A DNA stretch of 64,000 nucleotides from Conoideocrella luteorostrata. Lineage: Eukaryota > Ascomycota > Sordariomycetes > Hypocreales > Clavicipitaceae. The position numbers and the translations under genes were made by a program. The stretch is from assembly GCA_032433595.1 (NCBI GenBank), contig JASWJB010000002.1, positions 404,927-468,926 of the forward strand, written 5' to 3'. Shown here piece after piece: positions 45,277-56,979 of this stretch (within the stretch, counting starts at the first letter, position 1; each line of letters starts with the position of its first letter). A model generated the notes under the pieces. The model saw only the letters and a program-made list of their open reading frames with translations. It had not been told where the DNA came from and made no database searches.

Positions 45277-48118
45277 GGTGGCTGCAACGTGTCTCGGTGT
45301 CGAACAGTCGGTCCGGATAGGTTGATGTCACTCGCGGAGAATGCGACCAAGAGAAGTGCTGCAAATCTACTTCGCCCGTTCCAGGTCCAATAAAGTTTCT
45401 CAACTCGGTAGGTCGCCGATGACTCTTCCTTTCGGGTACTTGAATAAGAGGTGTTATGCTGTTTATTGGCGGCTAATTGGACAAGTTGTTCAGGTCTTCG
45501 CCTCCCAAAAGCCGCTGTGTTGTCGTAGGAGTGTGTACGTAGATGGCGCTTGTTCGACGAGGTATATGAAGGATTGTAGGAAATTTGCAAACGGTGCCGA
45601 GATCCTATGCTGAGGTATTTTTATTTCAATGGATACGTGGGCAATGATGTTGCTGACAAGGCGTGCGCAACTATTATAACGGAAAGTCTCGAGTTGTGAC
45701 ACTGATCAATATAGAGAGCCCAAAGATTAGCATCAACAGCAACATCAACAACAACAACAACAACATTAGACACAGTTGCGACATGCCATGCGTAGAGTTG
45801 CAGGACACTGAGTTGTTTAAGACCAATGTCGCTTCGCCCTGTTGCATGTTGTGTTTTGCCTGTGCGATGTGAATGCTGTGCAACGCGCCACGGAGCACAA
45901 TAACCACAGCAACGTACGGTCACTAAACTACCTTTGAGCACACCAATATCGTCATAATGAGAATGAGAACAGCGTGATGCGTCCATGAGATCTATTTATT
46001 TTCGAGGAGTAAAGGCCCCAGGGTGATTGGCTGGAGCGGCCGGCGATGCTTTATTCTTCAACAAAAGGCTGCAGCGCGCGCAATAGCCCATGAAGTCGAA
46101 GTCCTGTTAGACAATCACTAACTAACTTAGTTTCCCTCTGTTTTACGGGTATAGCGGTAGGAGGAGGCAGGGTACAGGAGTTCAGTCTCACGTCTCTCTG
46201 GTGCGGCGCTTCCGAACTTGGTTGTCACATTGTAGCCGTCAGCGCCATTTGACCGCAAAGATCCGCCACATTTTCTCTCCCAAGACTCTACAGCGAATGA
46301 GGCAATTTGAACATAGCGAAAGGTAGCCATTGAAAAGCAGTCGCGCGCCTGATTTCCGCATTTGGACAGTCCTGGAAGAGATCAGATCCGAGGATGGCAG
46401 TGTGGAGAGGCAAATTGTTGGAGAACTCGACTGACAGTGGGTCGTGCGGTTGTGCTGCTAAAGTCAGGCCTATAGTTGGGCAGCTTATAGCCCAGTCCCC
46501 AGTAGAAACAGCCAATAAATGTGGTAAGTACGGAGTACGGAGCACTCAGTTACTTGCTTCTAGTCACTGTATCCACCACGCTACGGAATAACATAGCTGT
46601 GTGTATTGTACGGAGTACGGAGTGCAGCACCGCGCGTACAATTTTGTCAGTCCACCGGTACACTATTATGGCACAGTAGGCCAACTGGCCCAACCAATTG
46701 GCGAGCCCGAGCCAAGCAATATTGACCGCGACACGGCCGGAATACTTAGTGATAACGTTAAGTGGCCCCACTGGCGTTGTAGCGCATCAGTTAGGCACTG
46801 CCGCAACGATTTAACGGCAAGGGTGGCGGGCGGACGGAGACTGCGATAATACGGAGTACAATCAATACATCAAGTGCAACGGCACTCATGGGGGGGCCGA
46901 CACAACATGTAAAGTCATGGAAGTAGTTGGTTTGAGAAATTTCTCACGCACTTCTACTAAAAGAATTGTACGGAGTACTTATTTTCCCGAATACTGTACC
47001 TATCCCCAATGATCTGGCAGTTCCCCGCATGGCATGGCAAGTTTCTGTACGGTGTGCTCCTTACGGAGTATTCTGCTACGGTGACACAAGACAGCACCAT
47101 CCAAGACACTGGGATACGCTGACTGCTGCTGTCTTTGCCTGCGACAGGAGCTCCATCAGAATAGAATGCTCGAGTGTGGAGGTGGAGAGAGCGGAACGAT
47201 GAGTGTGGAGCTGGTGTGGAGTGTGGAGTGTGGAGCTGGAGCATTGAAATGCAAGAGGCAACCCGGATATGCTATCGCACAAGGACGGTTGAAGGCTTGG
47301 CTTTCTCTGGATTGTAAAGAGCAGCCCAAGAGTGACTCAATTGATTGAACAGCAAAGTGGAAGAACAACAAAACGGGATCACATGCGATATAGCTGTGAC
47401 CGTATGTGCATGCACCTTGATGTTGGTGATGAAGGAAAACCAGGCAGGAGCCGTAGAGCTGCTCCTACCTCCCTGCTAGTCACCCACTGCACGGTCCACT
47501 CCAGTCTGTCAGTCAGACCATGTACTTAGGACAGCCGAGCAAACCCGACTTCTTCCTTCATCCGCCCGTTCATCCATCCATCCATCCGTCCCTCCATCCT
47601 GCACCTGGCTGCCTGCCTCGACCCTGCATCGTCACGTCCAACCTCGGACTTCACAGCTCTGCTCTATCGCCCTTTGTGTGCTTCTTCAAAACTGCACATT
47701 GCGTGTCTCGTCTCTACTCCGCAATTACTACCAGCTAGCTTTCCTCCATCCCCTCCTGCACGGACTAGTTATATAACCCCCTGTATATCTTACCATCCCG
47801 GCCGCTGACGTCGTTGTCACTCCTCCAAACTCCCCCGCATCCCAGGATCCCGCTACCTCAACGACCCCAGTCACATGCGGTCCGCCAGTCCACAAGTCGG
47901 CTGGTAACATAGCCGCGTCCCCATCGTCTGCGTCGTGGTATGTTTCTCTCTTCTTATTCTTATTCTTGGTAATAGCGTTTCAGTTAGACGCTCAATGCTT
48001 AGGTTGCTCCATTACTGACAAGTCCATGACTGGCTTCGCCACCCAGCAGATCTAGAAGAGATCTAGCCTCCAAATCCTCTTCAACAGGCAATCTACTCAA
48101 TAACGCATTCGCGACATC
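45277..48118. other. intergenic region with repeats and probable 5' UTR of the next gene
   Basis: CAA repeats lie at 45745-45764. TACGGAGTACGGAG-type elements are at 46526-46538, 46610-46622 and 46969-46977, a GTGTGGAG-rich patch at 47174-47237, and CATC repeats at about 47570-47600. A possible 5' UTR intron for the gene at 48119 runs from GTATGT (47938) to CAGCAG (48049), with branch-like CTGAC at 48015. Confidence 0.5.
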
Positions 48119-51064
48119 ATGTTGACGACCGGTCCCTCGTCTCGCGCGGTGCGTTTGCCTTCAGCCACGCGCCATTCCGGTCGACCTGGCCAGCTCTTGT
48201 CTCTATCGACTGCAGCGTTACTCCGCTCGAGACACCGTCAATGCAGAGCGCTCTGGTACGGTGCCTGGGCCACAAACTGTGAGGGCGATACCCATCACCA
48301 TGCTCGTCGTCGCCATCGCGCCCATCGCTACCGATATATGGAGTCTTTGAATCGCAGTCTTTCATGGGAGAAAAAACCCAGGCACGACACAGTGCAGGCC
48401 GCCATGAAGACCGCATTTGCCCACATTGCTCACGGCCCCACCCGTACCCCGTCGTCCAAGTACGTAAACCTCAACGAAATCAAGTCGTGGTCCGATGAGC
48501 TATCCGGAGTGAGACCGGGGAGAAGTATTGAAGATGTTGAGCGTGAGGCTATTGATCATCTGTTCAATTCCGGAAAGCAAAGCCAATCGCGCCAGCCGCA
48601 ACCGTGGTCGGCGTTTGGCAATATCCGCAAGTATTTGCACAAGACACATCCTTCGAAGGAGGTTACTCCAAAAGATGTCCTGCATGCAACTACATCAGCC
48701 GGAGCGCAAAAGCCCAACACATCATCAAGCCACAATAAGCCTTCTTCTCTCAAATCATCCGAGTTAAATAAATTCGACAATCCCAATACTCCGCGACAAC
48801 CTACTTCGGAAGAGGCGTCTAAAAACTACAACGACCTCGACAAGTACAAACCGGTGGAGTGGAATGAGCCCGAGGGCCTCCCAAAGCTCACCTCAGAGGA
48901 AAGATCAAAACAATACAAGGACTTGGAAAAATATGCCTCACCCAATGTTTTTAGCGATGTCGCTGCAGTCGAGTCAACACAACCTCAATATGACGATCTC
49001 CAGAAGTACAAACCAGTGGAATGGAACGAGCCCGATGGCTTGAGCAAGCAGACTCCCGAGGAACTTTCCAAGAATTACAATGACTTGCATGAGTACGGAC
49101 CCGTCACTTGGAACGAACCTGATGGGCTACCCAAATTGACCCCCGAGGAACTCTCCAAAAATTACGACGATCTCGACAAATATGGCCCCGTGACATGGAA
49201 TGAGCCTGACGGTCTTCGAATACTTACTCCTGAGGAAGAGTCAAAGAAGTATGATGACTTGGACGCGTACAGCAAGCCTTTTGTTGCTGCTGATTCGGTT
49301 CTCGAGGCTCACGAATTGAAACAGCAGGACCCCACTCCCAAGGCTGAACCACTTCCCGCCAAGGTGGAGGTTCACATGGAGAACACTGCGAAGTCATATG
49401 AGGACCTTGATAAATATGGACCTGTGAAATGGAACGAACCTGATGGTCTCCCGAAGCTTACCCCAGAAGAGTTGTCCAAGAACTATGAGGACTTACATCT
49501 ATATGCGCAGTACCCTAATAATGGCCCAACGACTCCACGTATTCACCCAGAAGAGGTCTCCAAGCAATACAGTGACCTGCGAAAGTACGATTCTTTCCCC
49601 AACGCGGGACCAACAGAGGAACGCGTTCACCCCGAGGTTGTGTCAAAGCAGTACAAGGATCTTTCAAAATACCCATCAGCCGGCTATAAAGAGCCTGGCA
49701 AGATCAAGCACGTCCACCCTGAAGAACTCACTAAGAATTACGGAGATTTGGATAAATACCAACCCCAATCATTCGACTCATTCGACAGAGCGTATCCCCA
49801 ACACCCTGAAGAGGCAGCCAAGGCTTACAAGGACTTGGCTTCTTACAAGCCCGTCATGCACAATGAGCCTGATGGAAAGCCGGCTGAGAAGATTGATCAA
49901 GTGGCAAGTAGCCTTCGAGCTTATGATGGTTCTAAGGAGAGCGATTCCGAGCCCAGGACGGCGACCGAAATTCGAACTGATGTCCTTCGAAGAGCCTACC
50001 GCAACAGCAAACACACAGTGTTGCAGAGGGTCAAATTTCAGCAGGGCCGGGAACAAGAAAGGGATGCCAACGTCAAGAGCAAAGATGATACGCCTAGCCG
50101 ACAAGGCTTAACAGGCAGCTACATCAAAGACTTCCCCGAAGAGTTCGCAACGTCATGGAGCAAATCGAATTCATGGTCCAAATCTACCCTGTTTCCCAAG
50201 AATCTCGCGGAAGACCATCCTCCCAATCCCATTAACCCCCTTGGTTCTGAGAAAGAAGAAGCCGATTTCTCTTCCATGGACGAAAGTTTTCCAAGTGAGA
50301 CATCCAAATTGCAACCTGCTCTTGATCGAAAAACTGCCAGACGTTCATCGCTTTCCGCCATGTCTCGCTTAGAAAGGATGCAAGTGGAAGAGGATCCCTA
50401 TTCCAAGAGCCCTCAGGGTCTCGAGCTCAGTTACGCAAAAGAATGCGGTGATACAGCTACTTGGCCAACCTTTATCAAGCATCACAAAGGCAGGGTTCAA
50501 GACGAAGCATTTGGCGCCGACTCTACGGCTGAAGCACCTTCTGAGAAGCAGCCCGTGTTGTACAAAATGCTTGCGTACGATGCCGGCACCCAATCCATCA
50601 GTGTCGCCGAGACATCTTCTGGTGTTCACGATGCATCAGCGGCTGCAACTCCAGCAGAGGTCTTGCTTCGCATTTCCAACCCTTCCAAGTTCTTCCCTTA
50701 TTTCAGCGCACTACAGGCGGAAGGCTATGAACTCGCATCGGGAGGTGGTGATGTGCTGGTATTTCGCAAGGTACGATCGGGATCTGCGTTCAGAGATAGT
50801 TCCGGTTCCACCATCAATCCCATTGACATGATGGGCCGTTCTGCGGCGAGCAATTTTGCCAGCCCAACAGGATACGTCAACTACGAATCGCCCCAGTATG
50901 GTGCCGTCGCCGCCGGGCAGGGGCAGGAGAAGCAAGTTGGGAAGAAGCATAAGAAGAGAAGCCTTGGTCGCAAAGTGGTCATTGGCACAGCCTGGGTAGC
51001 AGGATCAGCTTATGCAGTGAGTGTTGTGGGAGAGTACTTTTCCACTGGTGGAAAGGTGTTTTAG
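48119..51064 (+). CDS. 981-aa repeat protein, probable mitochondrial membrane protein, unknown function
   Basis: One long exon. The N-terminus (about residues 1-70) is rich in Arg/Ser/Leu with no acidic residue before about 55, which is like a mitochondrial presequence. Residues about 230-600 contain degenerate repeats of 27-30 residues with the consensus KNYxDLDKYGPVxWNEPDGL and PKLTPEELS; roughly a dozen copies are visible, some complete (PVEWNEPDGL, PVTWNEPDGL) and some reduced to YKDLxKY. A Ser/Lys-rich disordered section follows. Then comes a compact domain at about 815-910 (PVLYKMLAYDAGTQSISVAE ... FFPYFSALQAEGYELASGGG), probably a globular fold. A basic stretch KKHKKRSLGRK and one TM helix (VVIGTAWVAGSAYAVSVVGEYF) end the protein. 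Similar proteins are annotated in moulds only as Ser/Thr-rich; I know no function. Confidence 0.8.
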   Translation: MLTTGPSSRAVRLPSATRHSGRPGQLLSLSTAALLRSRHRQCRALWYGAWATNCEGDTHHHARRRHRAHRYRYMESLNRSLSWEKKPRHDTVQAAMKTAFAHIAHGPTRTPSSKYVNLNEIKSWSDELSGVRPGRSIEDVEREAIDHLFNSGKQSQSRQPQPWSAFGNIRKYLHKTHPSKEVTPKDVLHATTSAGAQKPNTSSSHNKPSSLKSSELNKFDNPNTPRQPTSEEASKNYNDLDKYKPVEWNEPEGLPKLTSEERSKQYKDLEKYASPNVFSDVAAVESTQPQYDDLQKYKPVEWNEPDGLSKQTPEELSKNYNDLHEYGPVTWNEPDGLPKLTPEELSKNYDDLDKYGPVTWNEPDGLRILTPEEESKKYDDLDAYSKPFVAADSVLEAHELKQQDPTPKAEPLPAKVEVHMENTAKSYEDLDKYGPVKWNEPDGLPKLTPEELSKNYEDLHLYAQYPNNGPTTPRIHPEEVSKQYSDLRKYDSFPNAGPTEERVHPEVVSKQYKDLSKYPSAGYKEPGKIKHVHPEELTKNYGDLDKYQPQSFDSFDRAYPQHPEEAAKAYKDLASYKPVMHNEPDGKPAEKIDQVASSLRAYDGSKESDSEPRTATEIRTDVLRRAYRNSKHTVLQRVKFQQGREQERDANVKSKDDTPSRQGLTGSYIKDFPEEFATSWSKSNSWSKSTLFPKNLAEDHPPNPINPLGSEKEEADFSSMDESFPSETSKLQPALDRKTARRSSLSAMSRLERMQVEEDPYSKSPQGLELSYAKECGDTATWPTFIKHHKGRVQDEAFGADSTAEAPSEKQPVLYKMLAYDAGTQSISVAETSSGVHDASAAATPAEVLLRISNPSKFFPYFSALQAEGYELASGGGDVLVFRKVRSGSAFRDSSGSTINPIDMMGRSAASNFASPTGYVNYESPQYGAVAAGQGQEKQVGKKHKKRSLGRKVVIGTAWVAGSAYAVSVVGEYFSTGGKVF

Positions 51065-52595
51065 GTGGGATTAAGGAAGGGGATATGTATTACGAGGATG
51101 ATTAGTTTGTATACCCTCAGACGCACCCGACTCATCTATGCAAGAAGTCGCCGCTCATGTTTTGTTGTTGCCTTTCTTTCTTTTTTTTCTCTTTTTTTCT
51201 TTTGTATCTTGTGTCAACTACCGGCGCTTCAAGGAGTCATGCCTAGCATCGAAGGATAACGCGGTCATATATAGTTCACCATGCAGAGCAGTTCAATGAT
51301 ACATTTTAAAGCGTGGGCTACCTTGTGGTTTTGTCTGCATGATGCATGATTATTCCCCCGTGCAGTAAAACAAAATTCACACAACATCCGCCCGCATTTT
51401 TTTCTTGCCAATTAGTATTCCAGCGCATCACCACGGCCATGTTTCATCATGTTAAACAGTCTGGTCCACCCCCAAAGAGCTCTCCCATGGAATTCCACCA
51501 GCCACCTTGTCAGCCGTTCATTCAATTCATACCCACTGTCCTAAGACGTTTTTTCAGTAAACCCCGGGCCGGTCTTGACGCCCTCGACCGCGCTCATCTG
51601 CAATGTGTGCTTCTGGTCCTCTTTGCTCCAGGACTGGCGGCGGTCAAAAGAAGGTTTCCAGGCGTTAGTTGCGGCTAGAGGTCTGTCTTGGGAGTGTGAG
51701 GAGGTAGCGGGTGTATCGTTGTCTTTGTCTTTGTCCTTGTCCTTGTCTTGTTCGGATAAGATGGTCAGTACAGTAAGTGACTACGAGTTTAATAGACGTG
51801 ATGCATAGATAGCTGCTGGTGCGGCGGGGGACGGGGTGCCATGGCTGTGACTGTAATGTGGAGTAGTAGGCACTTACCGCGGGCGTGGATGCGAACCGCA
51901 GACTCTTGGTTGGACATTTTAGTGCTTGGTGTCGGATGCACCGTGCGTGCGTGCGTGCGTGCGCGCGCGCGAGTGCAGTGCAGTGCAGTGAAGTAAGCGG
52001 TTTTGGCGTGGATTTGCTGTGATTTTATTACGGACAGCCGGACGGACGGTAGATTGGTGAAAATGCTCGAGGAGGAGCACGTAGGTCATGTAATGTAATG
52101 AATGTACTTACTTGGCTGGCGGGCAGTTTGGTGAATCGAGGAAAGCAAGCAGTTCGCCACTAGGGGCGGGGGAAGGCCCGAAGAAGAAGGCGGGCGGGTG
52201 GGCAACATATACATAGCGCTTGCATATATACGATATGCATGTGCATCTATTCCGTACATTCATGGGCCTGTGTGTGCAGCCCTCCATAGGATGGAATGAG
52301 ACGAATGGACTGGGTGTGGTGGGATGGGATGCATTGCCTGTCGAGCCCCCAAGACTGCTGAGAGTCCATTTGAGACTATTCCAGACGGCCAGGTCAGGTT
52401 AGGTCAGGTCAGGTCAGTCCGGGGATAGTTGGCACATAATGTACACAGTATAAATCGATTTGTTCCGTGCGGCCGAGTACGTAACTTTGACTTTTTTGTC
52501 TACTAAAAGGTAACTACTCACTCCGACTTGGTACACTACTTCTAAACACTGCATAGGTACCTTTTGGTTATTCACTGTTCAACAGCTCCCATTTC
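51065..52595. other. intergenic region with several simple repeats
   Basis: GTCTTT/GTCCTT repeats lie at about 51719-51752, GTGC/GCGC followed by AGTGC repeats at 51943-51990, and AGGTC repeats at 52391-52418. There is no convincing gene; the plus-strand frames at 51346-51808 run through repeats. Confidence 0.55.
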
Positions 52596-52871
52596 TCACA
52601 TGGTATCGCCCCCGTCAAAGCTGAGCATGGCCAGCGCAATCGTACCCTCCACGAACAAAATAAAACAGCCAAACACCCCTTTCCACGATACAATCTTCTC
52701 GTCCACCCGGCAAGCGAAATAAGCACGACGCCGAGCTATGCAATAGGATGCCGGTGCGTGGTGCTTTGTCGAGACAAAGACCTGGCCAACTGAGTGGCAC
52801 CACGCCCCAAAAAAAAGAAGAAACAATAATGCCGCCACCATGAAGTATATATATACATACATAAATGACAC
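52596..52871 (-). CDS. small two-TM protein, hypothetical
   Basis: The frame encodes up to 91 residues with two hydrophobic segments (YFMVAALLFLLFFGAW and GVFGCFILFVEGTIALAMLSF) separated by a basic Cys/Ala-rich loop with CIARRRAYFACR. The likely start is the internal Met at about residue 11. The second half, ending SWKGVFGCFILFVEGTIALA, has convincing membrane-protein composition. It may be the last exon of a longer gene. It lies tail-to-tail with nothing obvious and just downstream of the FHA gene on the same strand. Confidence 0.35.
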   Translation of the reverse strand: MSFMYVYIYFMVAALLFLLFFGAWCHSVGQVFVSTKHHAPASYCIARRRAYFACRVDEKIVSWKGVFGCFILFVEGTIALAMLSFDGGDTM

Positions 52872-52936
52872 ATCCGCCGATGCAAATAATGATGACGAGC
52901 TATGCGTTTGTGTTAGATGTGGGCGGACTTATTAAT

Positions 52937-54596
52937 TTAAGGCGTCTTAGGGCGCTTCCAGTAATATTGCTGCATGAGTGTGAGCGTCAAATGAGTCAAT
53001 AAACGGCCATACAAGAAGTGCGTTACCAACCTTATGCTGCTTCCTGCAGTTGCGGAGACTGGGCTTCTTCATGGCGGCAACGGCATCCCGTCGCTGGAGG
53101 TTGCTATCCTTGTCTGGTTCGTAATAATATTCGGTTTGGAGAGGTTTTCCTGCGGCATCTTTGCCCTCGCGAGGGATTACACCGATGCATAGTGTTGATT
53201 CAAGAGTGAAGCGCAAAACGTCATTAGTCAGTCCACTCCTGTGCTCAGCAGGCAGGTTTTGCATGATGGTATCCAAGGGGGTAGATGAAAGACGCGAAAA
53301 TGCCAGTTGGTTTACCACATGGTTAGCAATGGCCGGGTCAATCTCGACGGGCGGCGCGGAAGTGTGCTCCTTGGAGGAACTTGTGGTAGATTCACCAGCC
53401 AGAGATGATGGTATACCGTATTCTTTTTTGATGAGAGGAGATGCAGACATGGAAGGGGTACCCTCTGTAGGAGTGAAGGTTTTGTTAAACGTAACATTAG
53501 GAGTCCGTCGATGCGGCTCCTGGGGCTGCTGGGTAGACTGTGTCGATATTGCAGCAAGTCTGCTGGAGATGTTACCACCAAAGGGCCCAAACGAGTGGAC
53601 AACAGGATCATTCTCCTCATTCGGATCATTGTCGTCCTCAACATCACTCAGATCGCTTGAGAAACTGGCGGTGGCGTCCGTTCTCATGCTGACGCCGACA
53701 TCAGCAGGCTGGCATAGCGGCTCAGGCAGCTCTGGCTCATCTTCGTAAATCTGGATACTGTCATCATGATCAGCAATTTCGGGAATCAAGGCCTGCAGTC
53801 TCTGCGAACTCGACAGGTTGCCCGCAGGGGTCGGACTCTCCGGCGACGTGATGCGCGTGTGTCGCCGCAAAGGAGACGATTGCAGCAGCGAGTTGCCTCT
53901 CAGCTGCGAGCGCGGAGGAGAGTCATCCCAGCTTGAATCAGACAAGTTTGCCAGGTTCTCAGCACTACCACCACGCCGCGGCCACTTGATCATGACACGA
54001 GCATCGACGACATCAACGATAAGATCAGTGCCTTCGGTTTCACTGCTGAAGGTATCCCCTTTGAACAAGTCCCATCGTCGGCCCGTGCAATGAAGCGTCA
54101 GGCCATTCCATCCGGTGCACACGATCTCAATCTTATTGGCCTCCAGGGGAGCTGTGGCCGGGATATAACGCGCCTTAATGTGCACACGCGACACCAGCCG
54201 ATCTTCAGAGAGTTGGATCTGCGATGAGGTAGAGGACCGGCCCAAGGTGATCATTTTTCCATTCTCGGGGAGCACGACATCCCGTACATCAGAAAGCGGT
54301 GCACGCCCAGAGGCGGTGCGGCTTAGATGAGGCCGTTCAAGCGGCGGCGAGCTGGCGAGGATGCCTGTGCTGGAGGTGGGCACAGGCGTAGGATACTTGA
54401 GATGGGCACGCTCAGTAGCCTGGCGTTTTGCCGGGCGAGGGAGACCTGGTGATGAGGACAGAGGCTCGAATGCAGGCAGCAATGACGATGCAGGCCGTTT
54501 GGTGCCAGCAGAAGCAGGGCTTAGGCGACGGGTAGTACTACTCGTGCCCGCAGCTGCTGCAGCAGGCGAACTAAACGGAGGCGGCGACGAGTTCAT
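52937..54596 (-). CDS. FHA-domain nuclear protein, Tos4/Plm2-like
   Basis: Exons 53031-54596 and 52937-52969 are joined over a 61-bp intron (GTTGGT ... TGCAG), which gives the C-terminus HKQYYWKRPKTP and 532 residues. Without splicing the frame would end in a different tail. A proline/serine-rich N-terminus with a KRPASS/PAKRQ nuclear-signal candidate is followed by an FHA fold at about 110-210: MITLGRSS (phosphothreonine-binding Arg), EDRLVSRVHIKA (Ser-Arg-x-His) and CTGWNGLTLHC (Asn-Gly). Long acidic and Ser/Pro-rich regions with possible CDK sites follow. Yeast Tos4 and Plm2 are promoter-bound FHA proteins of the G1/S and DNA-damage responses. Start 54596 is preferred over 54641 because the 15 extra residues look like untranslated sequence. 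Confidence 0.75.
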
Positions 54597-56979
54597 TATG
54601 AATAAATTATAGGTATTGAGATTAAGATAGGCCGAGGCCAAAGACCATGCTTGCCGTGTTACCAGGCGCAGAAATTTTTAATACGTTGTCTTCCCAAGTC
54701 CCGTCGTCTTATTCTTCGTGGTGCAGCAATCGCGTAAAGTGGTCGGTTCAAGCCTCCCAACCCACTTACACCAACACGCGCACCTTGGCAGCCGAGGCGT
54801 GCTTCGAATATATCGAGATGGATGGCAAATGTCGAGATTGTTTTGTTGTGTATGTCGGGGTGTTATCTTGGGCCGCAAAGGAGGTCGGAGGTGTTTAGAA
54901 CGGGCTTCGTTTTTGGGCCTCGGGGTGTGTGCGAGCAAACGAGGAGGAGAAGGGCAAGAAAGGTGAGTGAAGCAAGGTAGTTTTAAAAGCTGGACGTCGG
55001 AACATGGAAGTGGGCTCTGACACGAACGCGATGGGCCACGCATCGCGTTGGCGTTGGCGTCGGCCCTGCACTTTAGCTGTGCACATGTGCTGTACTTTTT
55101 ATTATGCTGGCATAACTTCCGGGGGGCTTGGGCGGTCACTACAGTGGTCGTTAGCGTGTCCATGCCGAATCAAGCGCTATAAATGGACGGCTCTGGCGGT
55201 GAGGTGCCCTATATCTTCTGTCCCACCGGCGCCTTTAACGATTACACAATTTGCGGCCCCACGGGGCATTCTGCACAGCATACAGCATCCGCTTTATGCA
55301 GAACCGCCTCTCCTGAGGCACAGCAAAGGATGCTTTGGCATGAAAGAATCGAGTTCACAAACTGATCTGCACATTGCACTCACTCAGAGAAAGAAACGAA
55401 AAATTGCATTGCTCCGTGTCGTCTCCTTCGGCTGCTCGGCGTGCATCCCTCTAGGCCATCCCGCTGCCAGCCTCTTCCCCAAGAAACACGTCTCCACCAG
55501 GTCGCGTCTTCTTGGATTCAGTCGACCATTTTGCCTAGCCGAACCACCAACCGAGCCATTGAACGAATCTAGGCCAAAAAGGAAAATTGGGCGAGCTCCC
55601 AATTCATTCTAGTTTGGCCAACTTTGGGGGCTGGCTTTCCGCTACATACTCCGTTGAAGCTGTGTGATTGGCTTGGTATCGAATTCTTGGGGCTACACAC
55701 ACGCACCCCCCTCCGAGAGGGTTCACTGCAGTGAGATCACCTGTCTTGGGGTATTGGGCCGACTGTGACTTGACACTCCTTTCTTGATCACCATTTCACT
55801 GCTTTGGAAGTTTCTTTCAGGCAGTTTTTGTTGGTTCTGATAGACATGCAGTGATTAGGCGCAGTGGTCGCTTGCCCACCTTTTGTTTCAAGACAGGTGA
55901 GTCGGTACCCTGTGCTGAACAGACGTGTGCTCGTACCAGTTTTGGCAGAAGGACAAACGCACCGTTCGCTTTTCCTTTGTTGCAAGCAGCATCCCTCACA
56001 TCTGAGGACTATTGCATGACGCAGTAAACGTGCCGTAGCGAGCAAACTACTCCCGTATGAACTTGGTGCATGTGGCTTGCGGGCTGCGCACCGCACCAAA
56101 GCTGCGCACGACACCGCGCAAGGTCTCTTCTGATGAGCAAGCTTTTGGCCCATTTTGTGCGTTTCTATGCTCCTAATTTGATTTAATTTCTTGGCGTTTA
56201 AGCCTTGCGTCAGACCCCCCGCTCGTAATGAAAGTGCTAAAACCGATCAGATGCGCTTCAGTGAAGCGCGTCTGAGGACCGAACGGAGCGTGACTCCGGA
56301 GGCTAGCAGAGCTAGTTACTACCCTGGAGATTGCAGTGGCAGAGGCAAACCCTCGGCTTTTTAACACATCCGTGAGTAATAATCGATTTAGATCTATAAT
56401 TTGGAGATTTCTCTATGACTGGTGATTGTTTCCGGCTATTGAGAGCAGAGCGTGTGGGAATTGTTTGGGGTTTTGGTGCAAGTAGGCACTGTAACCAGAG
56501 GAACTTGTCTTGCGTGTAAGTCGTTTGCAAATGGCGACATACGAACCGCACCAAATTTTCTTTCTGGGACCGATAGTTATTTTCGGTCAACATTAATGAG
56601 ACAAGAGCCCCAGAGATAATGTAGACATATGATTTAGACTGTTTCTTATGGCATCGGCTGCTCTCTGTCCACGTATTCATCCCGGCCAACGCTGACCTTG
56701 CCTCACCGGAGGATTGCCGAAGTTTCAATGTGGAGAAAGCGGTGCCGGACCGGACCGGCATACGCAGACACGGGCTTTGCTTCTTCCGAACGCCGACCGC
56801 CAATGCACCCACACAAAACTGGAACCTTTCCACTCTCGGGGCTGAAAAAAAAAAACTGCCCTCCATCACCGCCTAAAAAATACGTTCCTCGCTGTGGTTC
56901 TGCGATTCTGCCATCCAGCCTGCTGCCAGCCAGTGATTCTTCAATACAGGCACCACAATCACCACCGTACAAAGCAACC
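54597..56979. other. long intergenic region, promoters of two divergent genes
   Basis: It contains the upstream regions of the FHA gene (left) and the L1-domain gene (right). Frames such as 54678-55163 (minus) and 55004-55612 (plus) are long by chance in GC-rich sequence and have no domain. A near-palindromic patch at 56254-56274 (TGAAGCGCGTC with an inverted neighbour) is noted. Confidence 0.45.

Noticed and set aside
52391..52418. AGGTCA direct repeats like nuclear-receptor half sites
   Set aside because: Fungi lack nuclear receptors; it is a simple five-base repeat among other microsatellites.
55004..55612. 202-codon plus-strand frame between two genes
   Set aside because: Mixed composition, no domain, overlaps other frames of similar length; sits in a promoter-like GC-rich region.
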